From Pohlia nutans (Eukaryota; Streptophyta; Bryopsida; Bryales; Mniaceae): a stretch of DNA of 64,000 nucleotides. Position 1 is the first letter of the stretch. Every line of letters starts with the position of its first letter. Shown one piece after another: positions 48,298 to 58,362 of this stretch. The notes below the pieces were generated by a model, which worked only from the letters and a program-made list of their open reading frames with translations, made no database searches and was not told the origin of the DNA. The position numbers and the translations under genes were made by a program. The stretch lies in assembly GCA_022496805.1 (NCBI GenBank), contig CM040104.1, positions 8,531,650 to 8,595,649 of the forward strand, given 5' to 3'.

Positions 48298-48850
48298 CCG
48301 CATACTCGCTGCGTTGAGGTCCTGCCCGGAAGATATGATCTCGCTCTTCTTCCAAGCTGGCCTCCGATACTCCTCAACAAGCGCATTCACCGTCTGGTCC
48401 ACCGGCTGATCAGCTCGAATCCACCGAAACTTGCCAACATCGCTTCTGCCATCGTTGCGAAACCTGGCAATCTACTTCTTCAGCAAAGCCTTGGCGTTGT
48501 GCATGAAATGCCACGGAAACTGCTGGAACCGCTCTTCAGTGATGACATCCCTCAGACAGTTTCGCGATCCTCCAGGAGCAAGCCCATCGCGTCGTCGTAG
48601 CCGATGGCCGCAGAGGCCGTGTTGGTGCGCGGCTGGACGCCCAAGTTGAGCAGCCACAAAGTCTCATCCAGCAGCTAGCGCGGGGATCATCACTCGAGGT
48701 CTGCTTGGTACGTAATTTTCTGTGGCACGTTCACCACCACCTGCTGACTCTTGTAAGGAGCTTCCTCGATACCGTGCACACTGTCGGAGCCGGTCTTGTA
48801 ATGGGCGTCCTTGGTGTGAACACTCTCAGAGCTAGCGCAGCTGGAGATGA
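48298..48850 (-). pseudogene. Broken protein-coding gene of unknown family
   Basis: Minus-strand reading gives successive coding-like blocks in shifting frames: VHTKDAHYKTGSD, then SQQVVVNVPQKITYQADLE followed by a stop; then LDETLWLLNLGVQPRTNTAS up to LLLEDRETV; a frameshift near 48560; then RDVITEERFQQFPWHFMHNA; a UAG after ALLKK; and, in the same frame, IARFRNDGRSDVGKFRWIRA and VNALVEEYRRPAWKKSEI. The blocks share good codon character and have no acceptable joining introns, so decay is more likely than splicing. I do not recognise the product. Confidence 0.45.
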
Positions 48851-48952
48851 AGAGCCGGCCAGCTGAGGCTCAATTCACCGATCTGGGATGTAGTGAAATG
48901 CATCTGGAGGATCTGGCGTGAAAGCTGCTTGTGCTACGGTTTAGTCCTTGGA

Positions 48953-49105
48953 CGGTCTTCGACTCAAAGATAATGCTGCCTATCGGGTTGATGATCTGTT
49001 GCTTTTTTCAGAATGTATCTTCGAGTCGAGAATATACCTACAGAAGAGTGGGCTTTTTATCGTCTTGGCATATGCTCTGCATATTTATTTTCGGGTCGAG
49101 CATAA
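48953..49105. repeat. Three diverged spaced 21-bp palindromes
   Basis: Copies at about 48953-48973 (..CTTCGACTCAAAGATAA), 49014-49034 (..ATCTTCGAGTCGAGAATA) and 49085-49105 (TTATTTTCGGGTCGAGCATA). Spacing 61 and 71 bp. They precede the tandem array. Confidence 0.65.
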
Positions 49106-49250
49106 ATTTTGTTATTACGACTTAATGTTTCTTGTATTTGTCTGATATTTTTTTAATTTATTGTTGGTATTTTTGGTTTGTGGATTTTTGCCGTTGAGTT
49201 TAGGATAGTTTTATGTTACTCTTTGGTAAATTTTAGGAATATCGAGGCTG

Positions 49251-49440
49251 TTATCTTCAACTCGAGGATAATTATCTTTGTGTCAGAGATAATTATCTTT
49301 TTCTTCGCAGATAGTTATCCTCGAGTCGAAGATAATTATCCTCACGTCGCGGATAATTATCTGCGAGTCGAAGATAATTATCCTTGAGTCGAAGATAATT
49401 ATCCTCGAGTCGCAGATAATTATCTGCGACGTGAAGGTAC
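49251..49440. repeat. Tandem array of 21-bp palindromic units
   Basis: Nine abutting units start at 49251, 49272, 49293 (22 bp), 49315, 49336, 49357, 49378, 49399 and 49420. Each has the form TTATC-N11-GATAA; the commonest is TTATCCTCGA, a central base, then TCGA(A/G)GATAA. Every unit is itself an imperfect palindrome. ORFs of 7-residue period on both strands here are by-products of the 21-bp repeat. Confidence 0.9.
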
Positions 49441-49469
49441 TTGCACTTATTTCGAAGATGATTAAAATC

Positions 49470-50045
49470 TGAGGTCTTGTTCGTGAACGGAATTAACTGG
49501 ACAAATGACTCCAGCAATACAGTTCATACATGAATACTGTAAGAAAAAGTGTGTTCATAACTCAATTTATAAGAAATTTGAATCACCAATGCTGAATTCC
49601 ATATATCAAAATCTCCAATTCAAAAGAAGCAAGACGAAGTCTCGTTCGTTAATGGAATTAACTAGACAAATCACACCCTAAACTCCAAACTGCCATGCAC
49701 CACCACCCATGGAATCCAGAATGAGCTCTCAACATGTCAATCTTGATTCTTTTCAATTTCAGACATAAAATTCAAATTCACGCCATGGCCAGTAAGCCTG
49801 CAGCTGAACTGCCACTAAACACACTAGAATTAACTAGACTAATCACACCCTAAACTCAGGACGGCTATGCACCACCACCCATGGAATCAAGAAAAAGCTC
49901 TCAATCTGTCAATCTATCTCTTTTTGAATTTCATACATAAAATTCAAAATCACGCGATGGCCAGTAAGCACGCTGAGGTCTCGTTCGTTACCACAATTAC
50001 CCAGACAAATCACTCCATCAACTAAGAACGGCCATGCACCACCAC
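49470..50045. repeat. Tandem repeat, ~166-172-bp units, about four copies
   Basis: The phrase GAATTAACTAGACAAATCAC (and variants) recurs at about 49489, 49655, 49827 and 49993. Units also share TCTCGTTCGTTAA, CATGCACCACCACCCATGGA, AAAATTCAAATTCACGC and GATGGCCAGTAAGC. Units 2 and 3 are the most complete. Confidence 0.8.
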
Positions 50046-50727
50046 AATGGGTTAAAAATTATCTTAAAAGACAAAAGATAAAACATGGGTTGAGAATTAC
50101 CTGATTAATGAAGCAGGCAATTCAAAGCAATGTAACACTGAAGCCTCTGAAGCCCTCCACCGTCACCACTTCAACCGCTGCGCCTTCCACGTCACCAACT
50201 TGCGTCACCAGCGTCCTCCACTGTCACCAAACTCCGGACCCTGAGCAAACCCTAAAATCCTAAACAACTGACGCTGCTAAAAACCCCACACATACACTGA
50301 TTCAAGAATACAAAAGAAACGACAACAACAGGCAAACTGCAGTAGAACACTAACGACAAAGAAAACCCCACAAAATCTCCTTCTGACGAGAGAAACACGA
50401 ATGAGATACACAGTCACGAGAGAAACAAGAAAGAGAGTCACAAAACCACAGAAAATCTGGATAGCGCACAAGAGAGAAACACGAACTAGCACAGGAAACG
50501 ACGACAAGAGCAAGCGAGAACAACGAAATGAAGCGGAAACAAGTGGAAACAAGGAGAAACAAGCGAGACTCAAACCCTAGCTGCGAGAGAGACGACCCTC
50601 TCGGGCAGGGCCGGCAGCGGGCACCTCTCGGGCAGCGGGCAACTGAACTCGGGCATGGGCAACTGAACTCGGGTAGATAAGCGACTGCCCGCCCTTTTCG
50701 AATTTTTTTTTTTTTTTTTTTTTTTGT
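50046..50727. other. Intergenic, CG-richer, ends in T23
   Basis: Short repeats of GGGCAACTGAACTCGGGCA and CTCTCGGGCAG near 50600-50680, then a run of 23 T at 50703-50725. Overlapping minus ORFs around 50.3-50.6 kb show no domain. Confidence 0.45.
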
Positions 50728-51293
50728 TTAATCCTTTAACGTTCCGATTGAACACTATTTTCAAAGATTTGTTCTAAAATGGTTGATGAAAAACTAAAAT
50801 GGAGTTGGTGTAAAAAAAACAAAGTTGTAAATGTCAACATGAAGATTACATCTGTACAGTTGGATTCATCAAATTTATTATTAATATTTTTCGCGTAATT
50901 TTGCAAGGTTTTTGCTTGAAATTTAATATAAAATCCCCAATAAACAAACAAAAATTGACAAATATTGTAATGAAATTGGAATAACATGCACTACAAGATG
51001 GTATGGTCTCCATTATTTGACTATACTTATAATGGAAAATCAATCATGTGTAAGGTCACAGTTACTGAACTAAGATTGAAACTTCACAGAAACCACTCGA
51101 GAAACCACTTTTGTAATTTTTCAAAAATTCACATTATTTTATTTTGAAGATCCATACCGCACAAATGGTACTTAAGTAGCACAAGAAGCAAGAGAATTTT
51201 GGATGGATGAAAAATATCACCGTATGTGGTGAAGGGACGCGTCAGAATTCATACAGCGTCTACAATATGAACGTTGGCGCGTCAAAGGGTTCA
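50728..51293. mobile_element. ~566-bp TTAA-type MITE (CCCTTTGA ends), copy 2
   Basis: Left TTAATCCTTTAACG, right GGCGCGTCAAAGGGTTCA; collinear with 14707-15274. The interior keeps ATGCACTACAAGATGG and the GCAAGAGAATTTTGGATGGA-type block. Confidence 0.7.
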
Positions 51294-51304
51294 TGAATAC
51301 TAGC

Positions 51305-51620
51305 AAAGGTAATTCTATCATTTTCATACCCCTAAATGTAATTCTATCATTTTCAACCCCTAATGCCGAGCCTATAAAGGTAATTCTATCATTTTCAACC
51401 CCTAAATGTCCCAACATCCAGAAACTGGATGACGAACAGATTCAAAGCCTTGCAACTTTCTCATACAACCTCCGTCGCATCACTTTCATCCAAGTCACCT
51501 TTGTAAGCCTATTAAATTTTGTACTAATTGCAATAAATTTCTTGCGATAGAGAGCTGTTGATAATATTGGAGGGGCCTCTAAATGCAATTATGTCAAACT
51601 TGTTGGGTAGAGTACTTTAG
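51305..51620. repeat. Triplicated 19-mer followed by a partial 39680-type MITE
   Basis: GGTAATTCTATCATTTTCA-type segments with (A/T)ACCCCTAA occur three times at about 51305, 51339 and 51377. From about 51395 the sequence matches 39680-40012 inverted. Confidence 0.65.
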
Positions 51621-51827
51621 AATTGGTATACGAAAAAAGTTATAGAACACGCATTTTAGATTTAATCCGTACGATTCGATTCACCAATACTATCACGAAT
51701 ATTTATTAATATATAATTTGAAAGATGAAATTAGATATTTACTCTAAATTTGATTACAGTCAATATTATAATAATTTTGTAGTAAATTTGTTGGAATGAA
51801 TTCCAAATGATATAATCTTAACGCCTA

Positions 51828-52391
51828 AATGCCTAGAGCCTTCTCCAAATTCGGCAGTTTTGCAAAGATGCAATATAAAATGCAACCTAGAGGGATATCT
51901 TGAACTTGATATAAAATAAAAGTTGTACATTATGAATTTTAGATTCTATCCATACGGTTAGATCTATGAGTGCTATTACCAATAATTTTATATGAAATTT
52001 GAAAGGTGAAATTAAAAATTATTTTGTAATTCAATTACGAATAAGATTGACAATCTAGGGATGAAATTCTTTGTGATTGGTTGAAATGTAATACTCTAAG
52101 TGTAGTGATTTTTGGAGATATTTTGGTTGCTTAATTTTATAAGTTGACTTTTTTTAGAGCACATTTACAGTGAAATGTTCAAAATGTTGGATGAATCACT
52201 ACAACATGAAATGAGGCATAAAAATTTCACAAATCATCCCCTTTCTAATCGGATCACATATGCATGAAGCTAACTTCCGATACAATCTACAGTAAAAATT
52301 CCACACTGCAAAAAGTGCATAACGGATGAGAAATTATGGATGAAATCTGTACATTGTCCAAAAAATGGACGCTCAGGCAGTTAGGGGTTAA
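51828..52391. mobile_element. TTAA-type MITE (right end GTTAGGGGTTAA), copy 1
   Basis: Left TTAACGCCTAAATGCC, right GGCAGTTAGGGGTTAA, 564 bp. Collinear with 59760-60349: TTCGGCAGTTTTGCAAAGAT, GAGGGATATCTTGAACTTGA and AAATGAGGCAT blocks. Confidence 0.7.
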
Positions 52392-52429
52392 ACATAGTGA
52401 TTTAGTGAAAACTTGGTATCCCACTAAAT

Positions 52430-53187
52430 AATCCTTTAGTTTTGAGGGTATTGTAGCTGAGAGCACTCGATTTCAATGGATTGTTCCGTTGTGCTTGAGA
52501 CTAAATAATATAAAATAGGTTAAATTAGGAAGTTGCCGTACAATTCTATTCTCAACTGGGGAGCGCACATTTTATAAAAATTTGTGAATCATCCAATGGA
52601 GGGATTGGAAGATTATAGTATGTATATGACCTGTATAATGTACGCATAAAAATGAGATTTTGGGGGGTGTGTGCCTTCAAGGTTAAATAGAATTTGGGTT
52701 AAATTTTAAAAAATGAAAAAAAGGCAGTTCAGCTATGCTCTATGTCCACACCTCTCTGTTGCAATCTTTCATATCAAAAATAGACTCACACATAATTATT
52801 GTGAATTTTAAGTATAAGTGACTTATCCAAATACGATTTAGCTAAAATTTTATACGTTAAAAATTGACAATAGTGGGTACATTAGTCAAGATGAAATTAC
52901 ACACAGTCACTAATGGAAGATGAAAAAAAGAACACAATCCTTGGAGACCTGAACAAACTTCCAAACACAAAAAATACTGCAGAATACATACATGTGTTGC
53001 ATTTGTAAGTATTTACAGTATTTTCAAATATTATCTAGTATTTTCGCGTTCTGTTGTTAGATATTTTGATAGTTGTACAATTCCATATTGAATTTTTTTC
53101 TAAAAGGTGTGTAATGTATATAGTAAAATCTAAATTTCAAATTTGAAGTTCCACTATAATGTGGTCAGTTGGGTACTGAAGGGTTAA
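52430..53187. mobile_element. TTAA-type MITE (CCCTTTAG ends), copy 3
   Basis: Left end decayed (CCTTTAGTTTTGAGGGTATT), right end GGGTACTGAAGGGTTAA. Lacks the ~490 bp seen inside 35485-36777. Confidence 0.65.
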
Positions 53188-55650
53188 ATCTATGACCTCA
53201 TTTTTGCAATGCCACTTTTGAACCTCAATCTATTCAATTTCGGCTTGGTTTAGAACTTGACATACTTCAATCTATATTTGTATTTCTAGAAGAATATGTA
53301 CTCATGTGACCCTAAACCCTAAACATTAAATAGGATTTTAATAATTTGGTCAATTATGTCCAAAAATTTGGATGACCTTCATCCAACCATTGACGAAAAT
53401 ATGAGAAGGGTTTGAATCAGTTAAGAACGATGGTTTTCAGAGATGGTTATAAAATTACATCATCTTGAGTTCTGTTTATTTTTGTCCATATTTCGATAAA
53501 ATTGAGAATGAATCATATGCTACTGTTGTTCGATGCATGTTATTCGCAAAAAAATGGAATCTGACTATCGAATTTCCGAAATAGACATATATGATATAGT
53601 CCTACTGTCATAATAATTTCCATATTGAAAAAAGGAATGATGTTATATTTTTTGAAAATTATCCATTTATCAATTCTAGAAGTCTTGTGTAATCTTAACC
53701 AATCATAATTATCCAATTTCAAAATTTGAAAATACGAATAGAAGAGTTTAATTCATTGGTAAATACTTTTAAATTCACTAAATGAGGATTTTAAAGTACT
53801 TTGAAAACTTTTAATGTACCATTGGGTACAAGATGGTTACGAAATATCAATAGTGTATAAAAGAAACCCAAACTATTGTATGATTTTAAAGTATTCTTTT
53901 TTTAAGTATTATGAAGTCGAGGCACGCTTCATCAATCATGCGTAATGGAGGGAAGAGCGTGCAAACGTAGTACCCTCCAATGCAACAAGTTGTTGTCTTG
54001 AGAGCAAAGGCACAAAAACAAAGAACATGAGATTAGGGAGAGAAGTTGTGAAAATAGTGAAAACAATGACCTCATTTTTATTTTTAGCAAAACAAATAAT
54101 GAAGTATGACTAAATCCAATCATTAGAGAGGACAACAACTTGGTGACAAACCGCCAAAAAATTAGATGATTTTTCCTCCAAGCATTGATGAATTTCATCC
54201 AAGCATTAAAGATTTTCATCCTCGCATTGATGATGCATCCTCCTCCTATAAGTACATCGAGTTCTATCATTAGATATGCATAAAGTATTTATTAAGTACG
54301 TCATGACTGTCCTCTTAACATATGAAAGATTGAAGAAAGTACATGATTTTTCACAATTAAGTACCTAGGATAGTACTATTTAATTACACCATCATGTAGG
54401 TAAGTGCTATTTATATATTATGTTGCATTATGGGAAATTTCTTAGAATATAAACATTGAGGTGTCATACTTATTTGTACAAATTAAATTGAAGACAACGA
54501 TGACAATTTATTGAATCCTAAGTAAATTAATCAACAAACCCTTGAATATTCAAATGCACAATCATTCAACTCTTGACAATTAACATCTTTTTCCTTCAAA
54601 TTTCTAATTTTATATTAAAGAAATTTAAATTTTGATTTCTTGAGGAAATTAATTATCAACATATTAATAGTTCACTATGTTCACCAAAAAAATGTAGGGT
54701 GTCTTTTATACATTAGACCTACAAAGTACTAACTATAAATTGATATAAGTAAAATAATAATGTACGGTTTTTTAAAACCAATTTCTTGGAATTTTAGATA
54801 TATTCCTAGGATATAGGTGTAATATACCTTAATCACCCTATAAATAGTAATTTATTCCAACTATTATATACAATAATATTCTGGAATTTATATATAGATA
54901 AAATTTCTAGATTCTGAATGGGAGACTCCATCAGCATAGGTTCGAATGAGTAACCCTATGACGATTATGAAAGTATTACGTTTTTGGCCATATTTGTTAT
55001 ACCGAGACTTTTTGCTGTCTTGTTTTTATCTTTGACTCAAAGATAAACCGTTTCATCTCTAGAGTGATATTGTTTTATAAATGCGTAACAACAACTTTTA
55101 AAATTTCATTACTATAGAATCAGTATATGCGCATTGTTTTTGTTGATTTCTATTTCTATTTGTTTCTATTTTAATAACTAGCATTTTGTCTCAAAGATTG
55201 CAAAAATTCTCAATAATATGACGTTTGTGCGTTGGTAACTATTTTTACTTTTCCACTGAGTCAGTGTATAGATGATGTTTTGGAGAAAAAAATCTATCCC
55301 AAATTGCTTGATGCAAATGATTTATTCAATTCAAAGTTGTTGTCTTACAAATTCTAACAAGTAAAAAATCAGAAGACAAGTGTATAGGAGGCGTTTTTTT
55401 GGTATGTGAAGCTTGTCTTTGAACTAGCTATATTTAGAGTAAATATATGTTTGTAGCAGCTGAGAACACATTGCAACGTACATCACCATGCTATCACATG
55501 TTATGTCGAACCTCGTTCGACCTAGAAGTAGAGAGTTAGGGTTTTAGAGTACCTAGGAGTAGCCCGAATCTCCATAAATGAGTGTGGGAGCGACCATAAT
55601 GGCACATTTAGTTATTTATGTAGAAGAGGCGCTCGAGCGCATTGTAGAGT
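53188..55650. other. AT-rich intergenic, no gene
   Basis: No element with both ends found. Near 54180-54230 the phrase AT(C/G)(A/T)TCCAAGCATT/TTTCATCC is repeated, and the 112-codon minus ORF there reflects it. No tRNA or other RNA gene recognised. Confidence 0.45.
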
Positions 55651-55722
55651 TATTGCTAGGGTCCGGATTTGACGGCAGGTACCCGGATTGGGCACGGGAT
55701 CCGGACTGGAAACCGGGTAGGG

Positions 55723-57603
55723 ATGGACGGGTCACGGATGGACCCGGCCACGTTTCGCGCCTTGAAATGGGCGGCTTTAATTAGGGCGGTTCACTGTTCA
55801 TTTTCGCATAGTGTTTCCAGTCCACCCCTGCGCCAGATTTTCGTGTTTCCGGATGCTGTGAAAGAGGAGGAAGAGCGACCGGGCGGCGAGCAAGTATTCC
55901 GGGAGCTTAGGCGGAGCGCGCGCAACCAAGGGAAGGAAATTTTGGAGCGAGCAGCGATGGGACGAAAAGACGATTGGAGGCTCGGACTGCCGGTTCCGGA
56001 GAAGTTGGTGCGACCGGTTATCCCGACGAACGCTGGACACAAGGAGCAGCTGCGGAAGGATTTACGCAAGATTGGGTGCGAGGAGTTCCTGTACCTGCCC
56101 TGGGATCTCCACGATGATGCGATGTTGCAGGAGTTAGGAGGAGGCCGGGTGGTGGCTGAATTCCGGGACAGTGAAATCCGGGGACAATGGAAGAAATGGA
56201 ACTCGAAGCTTTGGCGCGTGACGTACAAGTTCCCTAACAGCCCGTTTGGATACGACAAGAGCAAGCAGGATTCCGGATGGGTGAAGGCGAGGTTTACTAA
56301 ACCGGTTTCTGAGAAGGACGGTTTCCGAGTGGAGGATTGCAGTGACGACCGGGAGAGGCGCCTGCTACGGTTTTTGGTGCCCATCTTGAGCCCGGACAAA
56401 CCCACCACCTGCACGATCAAACTGATGAAGGCCATTTACAAGGCCTACCTAAACAACCGGAAAACCGGGTGGGGACTCATCGTGCACGAGCTGGTAGGCC
56501 GGGAAGCGCTCAAAGTTGGAAACAAAAAGAGATGTCCTCTAACCCCTTTTGTTTATCATTTGTATGCACAGCACGGACTCCTCACGGCCAGGGAGAGAGA
56601 GCAATTGGAGAGCCGCCGGAAGGTCATAGACCGGGAGCCGCCAACGACCCGGGAGGGGAATCCGGAGGAGAGCGAGGACGAAGACGAAGACAGCCCGGAC
56701 GAAGACGAAGACAGCCCCGACGAGGAAGAACGGGAAGAGCAGGAGGTGAGAGAAGTGGAGGAGCCAGCAGCGGCCGATCCGGATACAGAGGAAGGCCAAC
56801 TGGGGCCCTCGGAGACCCGAGCAGAGGAGGAGGAACCGGGCCAGAATACGCCGGTCGAGGCGGTCCCCTTTAGGGCGCGCACCCGAGGCCAACTCAAGAA
56901 ACTCCGGGAAACTCCGGACGGATCGAAGTTCGAGGAGGAACTGGACCAGGAGACACCGGACGAGGCGAATACCTCTACAGCACCGCCCCGAGGGCAGGTG
57001 AAGAGGCGCTTGAGGATTCCGAAAGAAAAGGAGGAAGAAGAGGACGAGGATCAGGACACAATTGTGACCGGTTTTAGGGTTCCTCTAAAGAAGAAGCACA
57101 GGAAGACAACACTGGTGGATAGCCGGGGAAAGAAGGGACGGGCACCGGAGTCGAGCGGACGTCAGAAGAACGTCAAGGTTAAAACCAAGAGGGCGCGAGG
57201 CTCGAAACCGGTGCAGGACGAAGAGGAGTACTCGGAGGAGATCCGGACTTATGAGCGGGCTCCCCGGAGTACAGAACCGGAACTGGAGGATATCCCCCTA
57301 CGAGAATCAGAGGAGGACTTCCTCAAGCCGGTCAGGGAGGCGTTAGAGAAGGTAGAAGGGAAGTACCATCCCATCTATACTTCGATGAAGGAAGTTGGGA
57401 ATGTCATCCGGAGTACACAGGTGGAGAGGTACCCGGGGATCGTCCGGAAGATGAGGAAGGAGGTAGATAAGTTCCGGAAGGAAGCTTCGGAGAGGAGCCT
57501 GGTACTGCTAAGGCTACATGATGAGATCCGGGCTCTGGAGAGGCAGAAGTTGCCCACTTACCGGCTCCTCGAGTCACTGTTCAAACCGGATGGGGAGGCC
57601 TAG
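55723..57603 (+). CDS. ORF1 of a GC-rich island, gag-like or plant-mobile-type protein
   Basis: Uninterrupted frame of 626 codons from the first ATG at 55723; the ATG at 55957 (MGRKDDWRLGLPVPEKL) is a good alternative and may be the real start. The N-terminal third is globular (conserved-looking LPWDLHDDAM, PTTCTIKLMKAIYKAYLNNR, KTGWGLIVHELVG, KKRCPLTPFVYHLYAQHGLL). The middle is very acidic with Asp/Glu repeats (ESEDEDEDSPDEDEDSPDEE) and basic blocks (KKKHRKTTL). The end is a coiled coil (VRKMRKEVDKFRKEASER). The globular part reminds me of proteins carried by plant retroelements, but that is a weak recollection and no enzyme domain is present. The frame stops at UAG and continues open in ORF2. 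GC-rich and CCGG-rich, unlike its neighbours. Confidence 0.6.
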   Translation: MDGSRMDPATFRALKWAALIRAVHCSFSHSVSSPPLRQIFVFPDAVKEEEERPGGEQVFRELRRSARNQGKEILERAAMGRKDDWRLGLPVPEKLVRPVIPTNAGHKEQLRKDLRKIGCEEFLYLPWDLHDDAMLQELGGGRVVAEFRDSEIRGQWKKWNSKLWRVTYKFPNSPFGYDKSKQDSGWVKARFTKPVSEKDGFRVEDCSDDRERRLLRFLVPILSPDKPTTCTIKLMKAIYKAYLNNRKTGWGLIVHELVGREALKVGNKKRCPLTPFVYHLYAQHGLLTAREREQLESRRKVIDREPPTTREGNPEESEDEDEDSPDEDEDSPDEEEREEQEVREVEEPAAADPDTEEGQLGPSETRAEEEEPGQNTPVEAVPFRARTRGQLKKLRETPDGSKFEEELDQETPDEANTSTAPPRGQVKRRLRIPKEKEEEEDEDQDTIVTGFRVPLKKKHRKTTLVDSRGKKGRAPESSGRQKNVKVKTKRARGSKPVQDEEEYSEEIRTYERAPRSTEPELEDIPLRESEEDFLKPVREALEKVEGKYHPIYTSMKEVGNVIRSTQVERYPGIVRKMRKEVDKFRKEASERSLVLLRLHDEIRALERQKLPTYRLLESLFKPDGEA

Positions 57604-58362
57604 ATGGAGGCCCGGTTGTACCAGGAGAAGGTGGTCGAAGCCGGATTGGACGGTGCTGCCCGAGTGACGATTGTGGTAAAGAAGTACACCGCAAGGATCG
57701 AGGCAGGGTCGGTGGAATTCCGGAAACTGCTGGCGGAGAATCAGGCGAGATTTCCATCCGGGTCCGGACCGGATGAGAGGGAGGCAAATCAGAGAGGTAC
57801 GAATGCACCCCTAGCCAGTAGTGAATTGTTGGCCCCATTCCATATATCACAGGATGCACCCGGAATGGGGGAGATGGATAGGATGATGGCCGGAGGCCAA
57901 TCCACTCCGGAACAGACTTCAAGACCAGCTGCAAGTCCGGTGGTGAGTATGCCGCGGGGAAATCCGGATGTCAGTTTCGGAGGGGACCAGTCAGAGGCCA
58001 GCCCGGCCAATTTGGCAGACCAGGCTGCTGATTTGGCGGAGACCAGGACCACCCCGGGTAGGGAGTTAGGACCCGGGGAAGACCAAGAGGTGGACGGCCA
58101 ACCGGATACGGATGGCCAGGAAGACAGAACGGACGCCGGTGAGCCAGAGGAGCGCGAAGTGGATGCGGGCGAACCGGAGGAGCATGAGACCCAGGAGGAC
58201 GAGCCGAACGGGAGTCAACCGGAGTCCGAGGTGGGAGGTGACCAGGAAGAAGTCCGGGAGCGCCGGTCAAAGAAGAAGGATGCTTCCCCGAAAACCAACC
58301 GGGAACAGGAAGAGGGCTCTGACGGCGACCGGGTCAGTAGCCCGGAGGGGCAAGAGGATTAG
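57604..58362 (+). CDS. ORF2 of the GC-rich island, in frame after UAG
   Basis: 252 codons beginning ATGGAGGCC directly after the ORF1 stop, in the same reading frame. The first ~50 residues continue a helical, coiled-coil-like segment (ARVTIVVKKYTARIEAGSVE); the rest is Glu/Asp/Pro/Gly-rich and disordered, with repeats such as DAGEPEEREVDAGEPEEHET. No known domain. Either ORF1 and ORF2 are one 880-codon gene split by a nonsense change, or ORF2 is made by UAG readthrough or reinitiation. Confidence 0.5.
   Translation: MEARLYQEKVVEAGLDGAARVTIVVKKYTARIEAGSVEFRKLLAENQARFPSGSGPDEREANQRGTNAPLASSELLAPFHISQDAPGMGEMDRMMAGGQSTPEQTSRPAASPVVSMPRGNPDVSFGGDQSEASPANLADQAADLAETRTTPGRELGPGEDQEVDGQPDTDGQEDRTDAGEPEEREVDAGEPEEHETQEDEPNGSQPESEVGGDQEEVRERRSKKKDASPKTNREQEEGSDGDRVSSPEGQED

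Noticed and set aside
49178..49517. Overlapping ORFs on both strands with a 7-residue repeat (NYLRVED/DNYLRLE)
   Set aside because: Direct consequence of the 21-bp palindrome repeat; a palindrome gives the same peptide on both strands. Not a gene.
54940..54960. tRNA-like GGTTCGAAT T-loop word
   Set aside because: No matching acceptor stem, D-arm or anticodon arm around it.
56469..56897. Antisense and +1 ORFs within ORF1 of the GC island
   Set aside because: Low-complexity shadows of the acidic repeat region.
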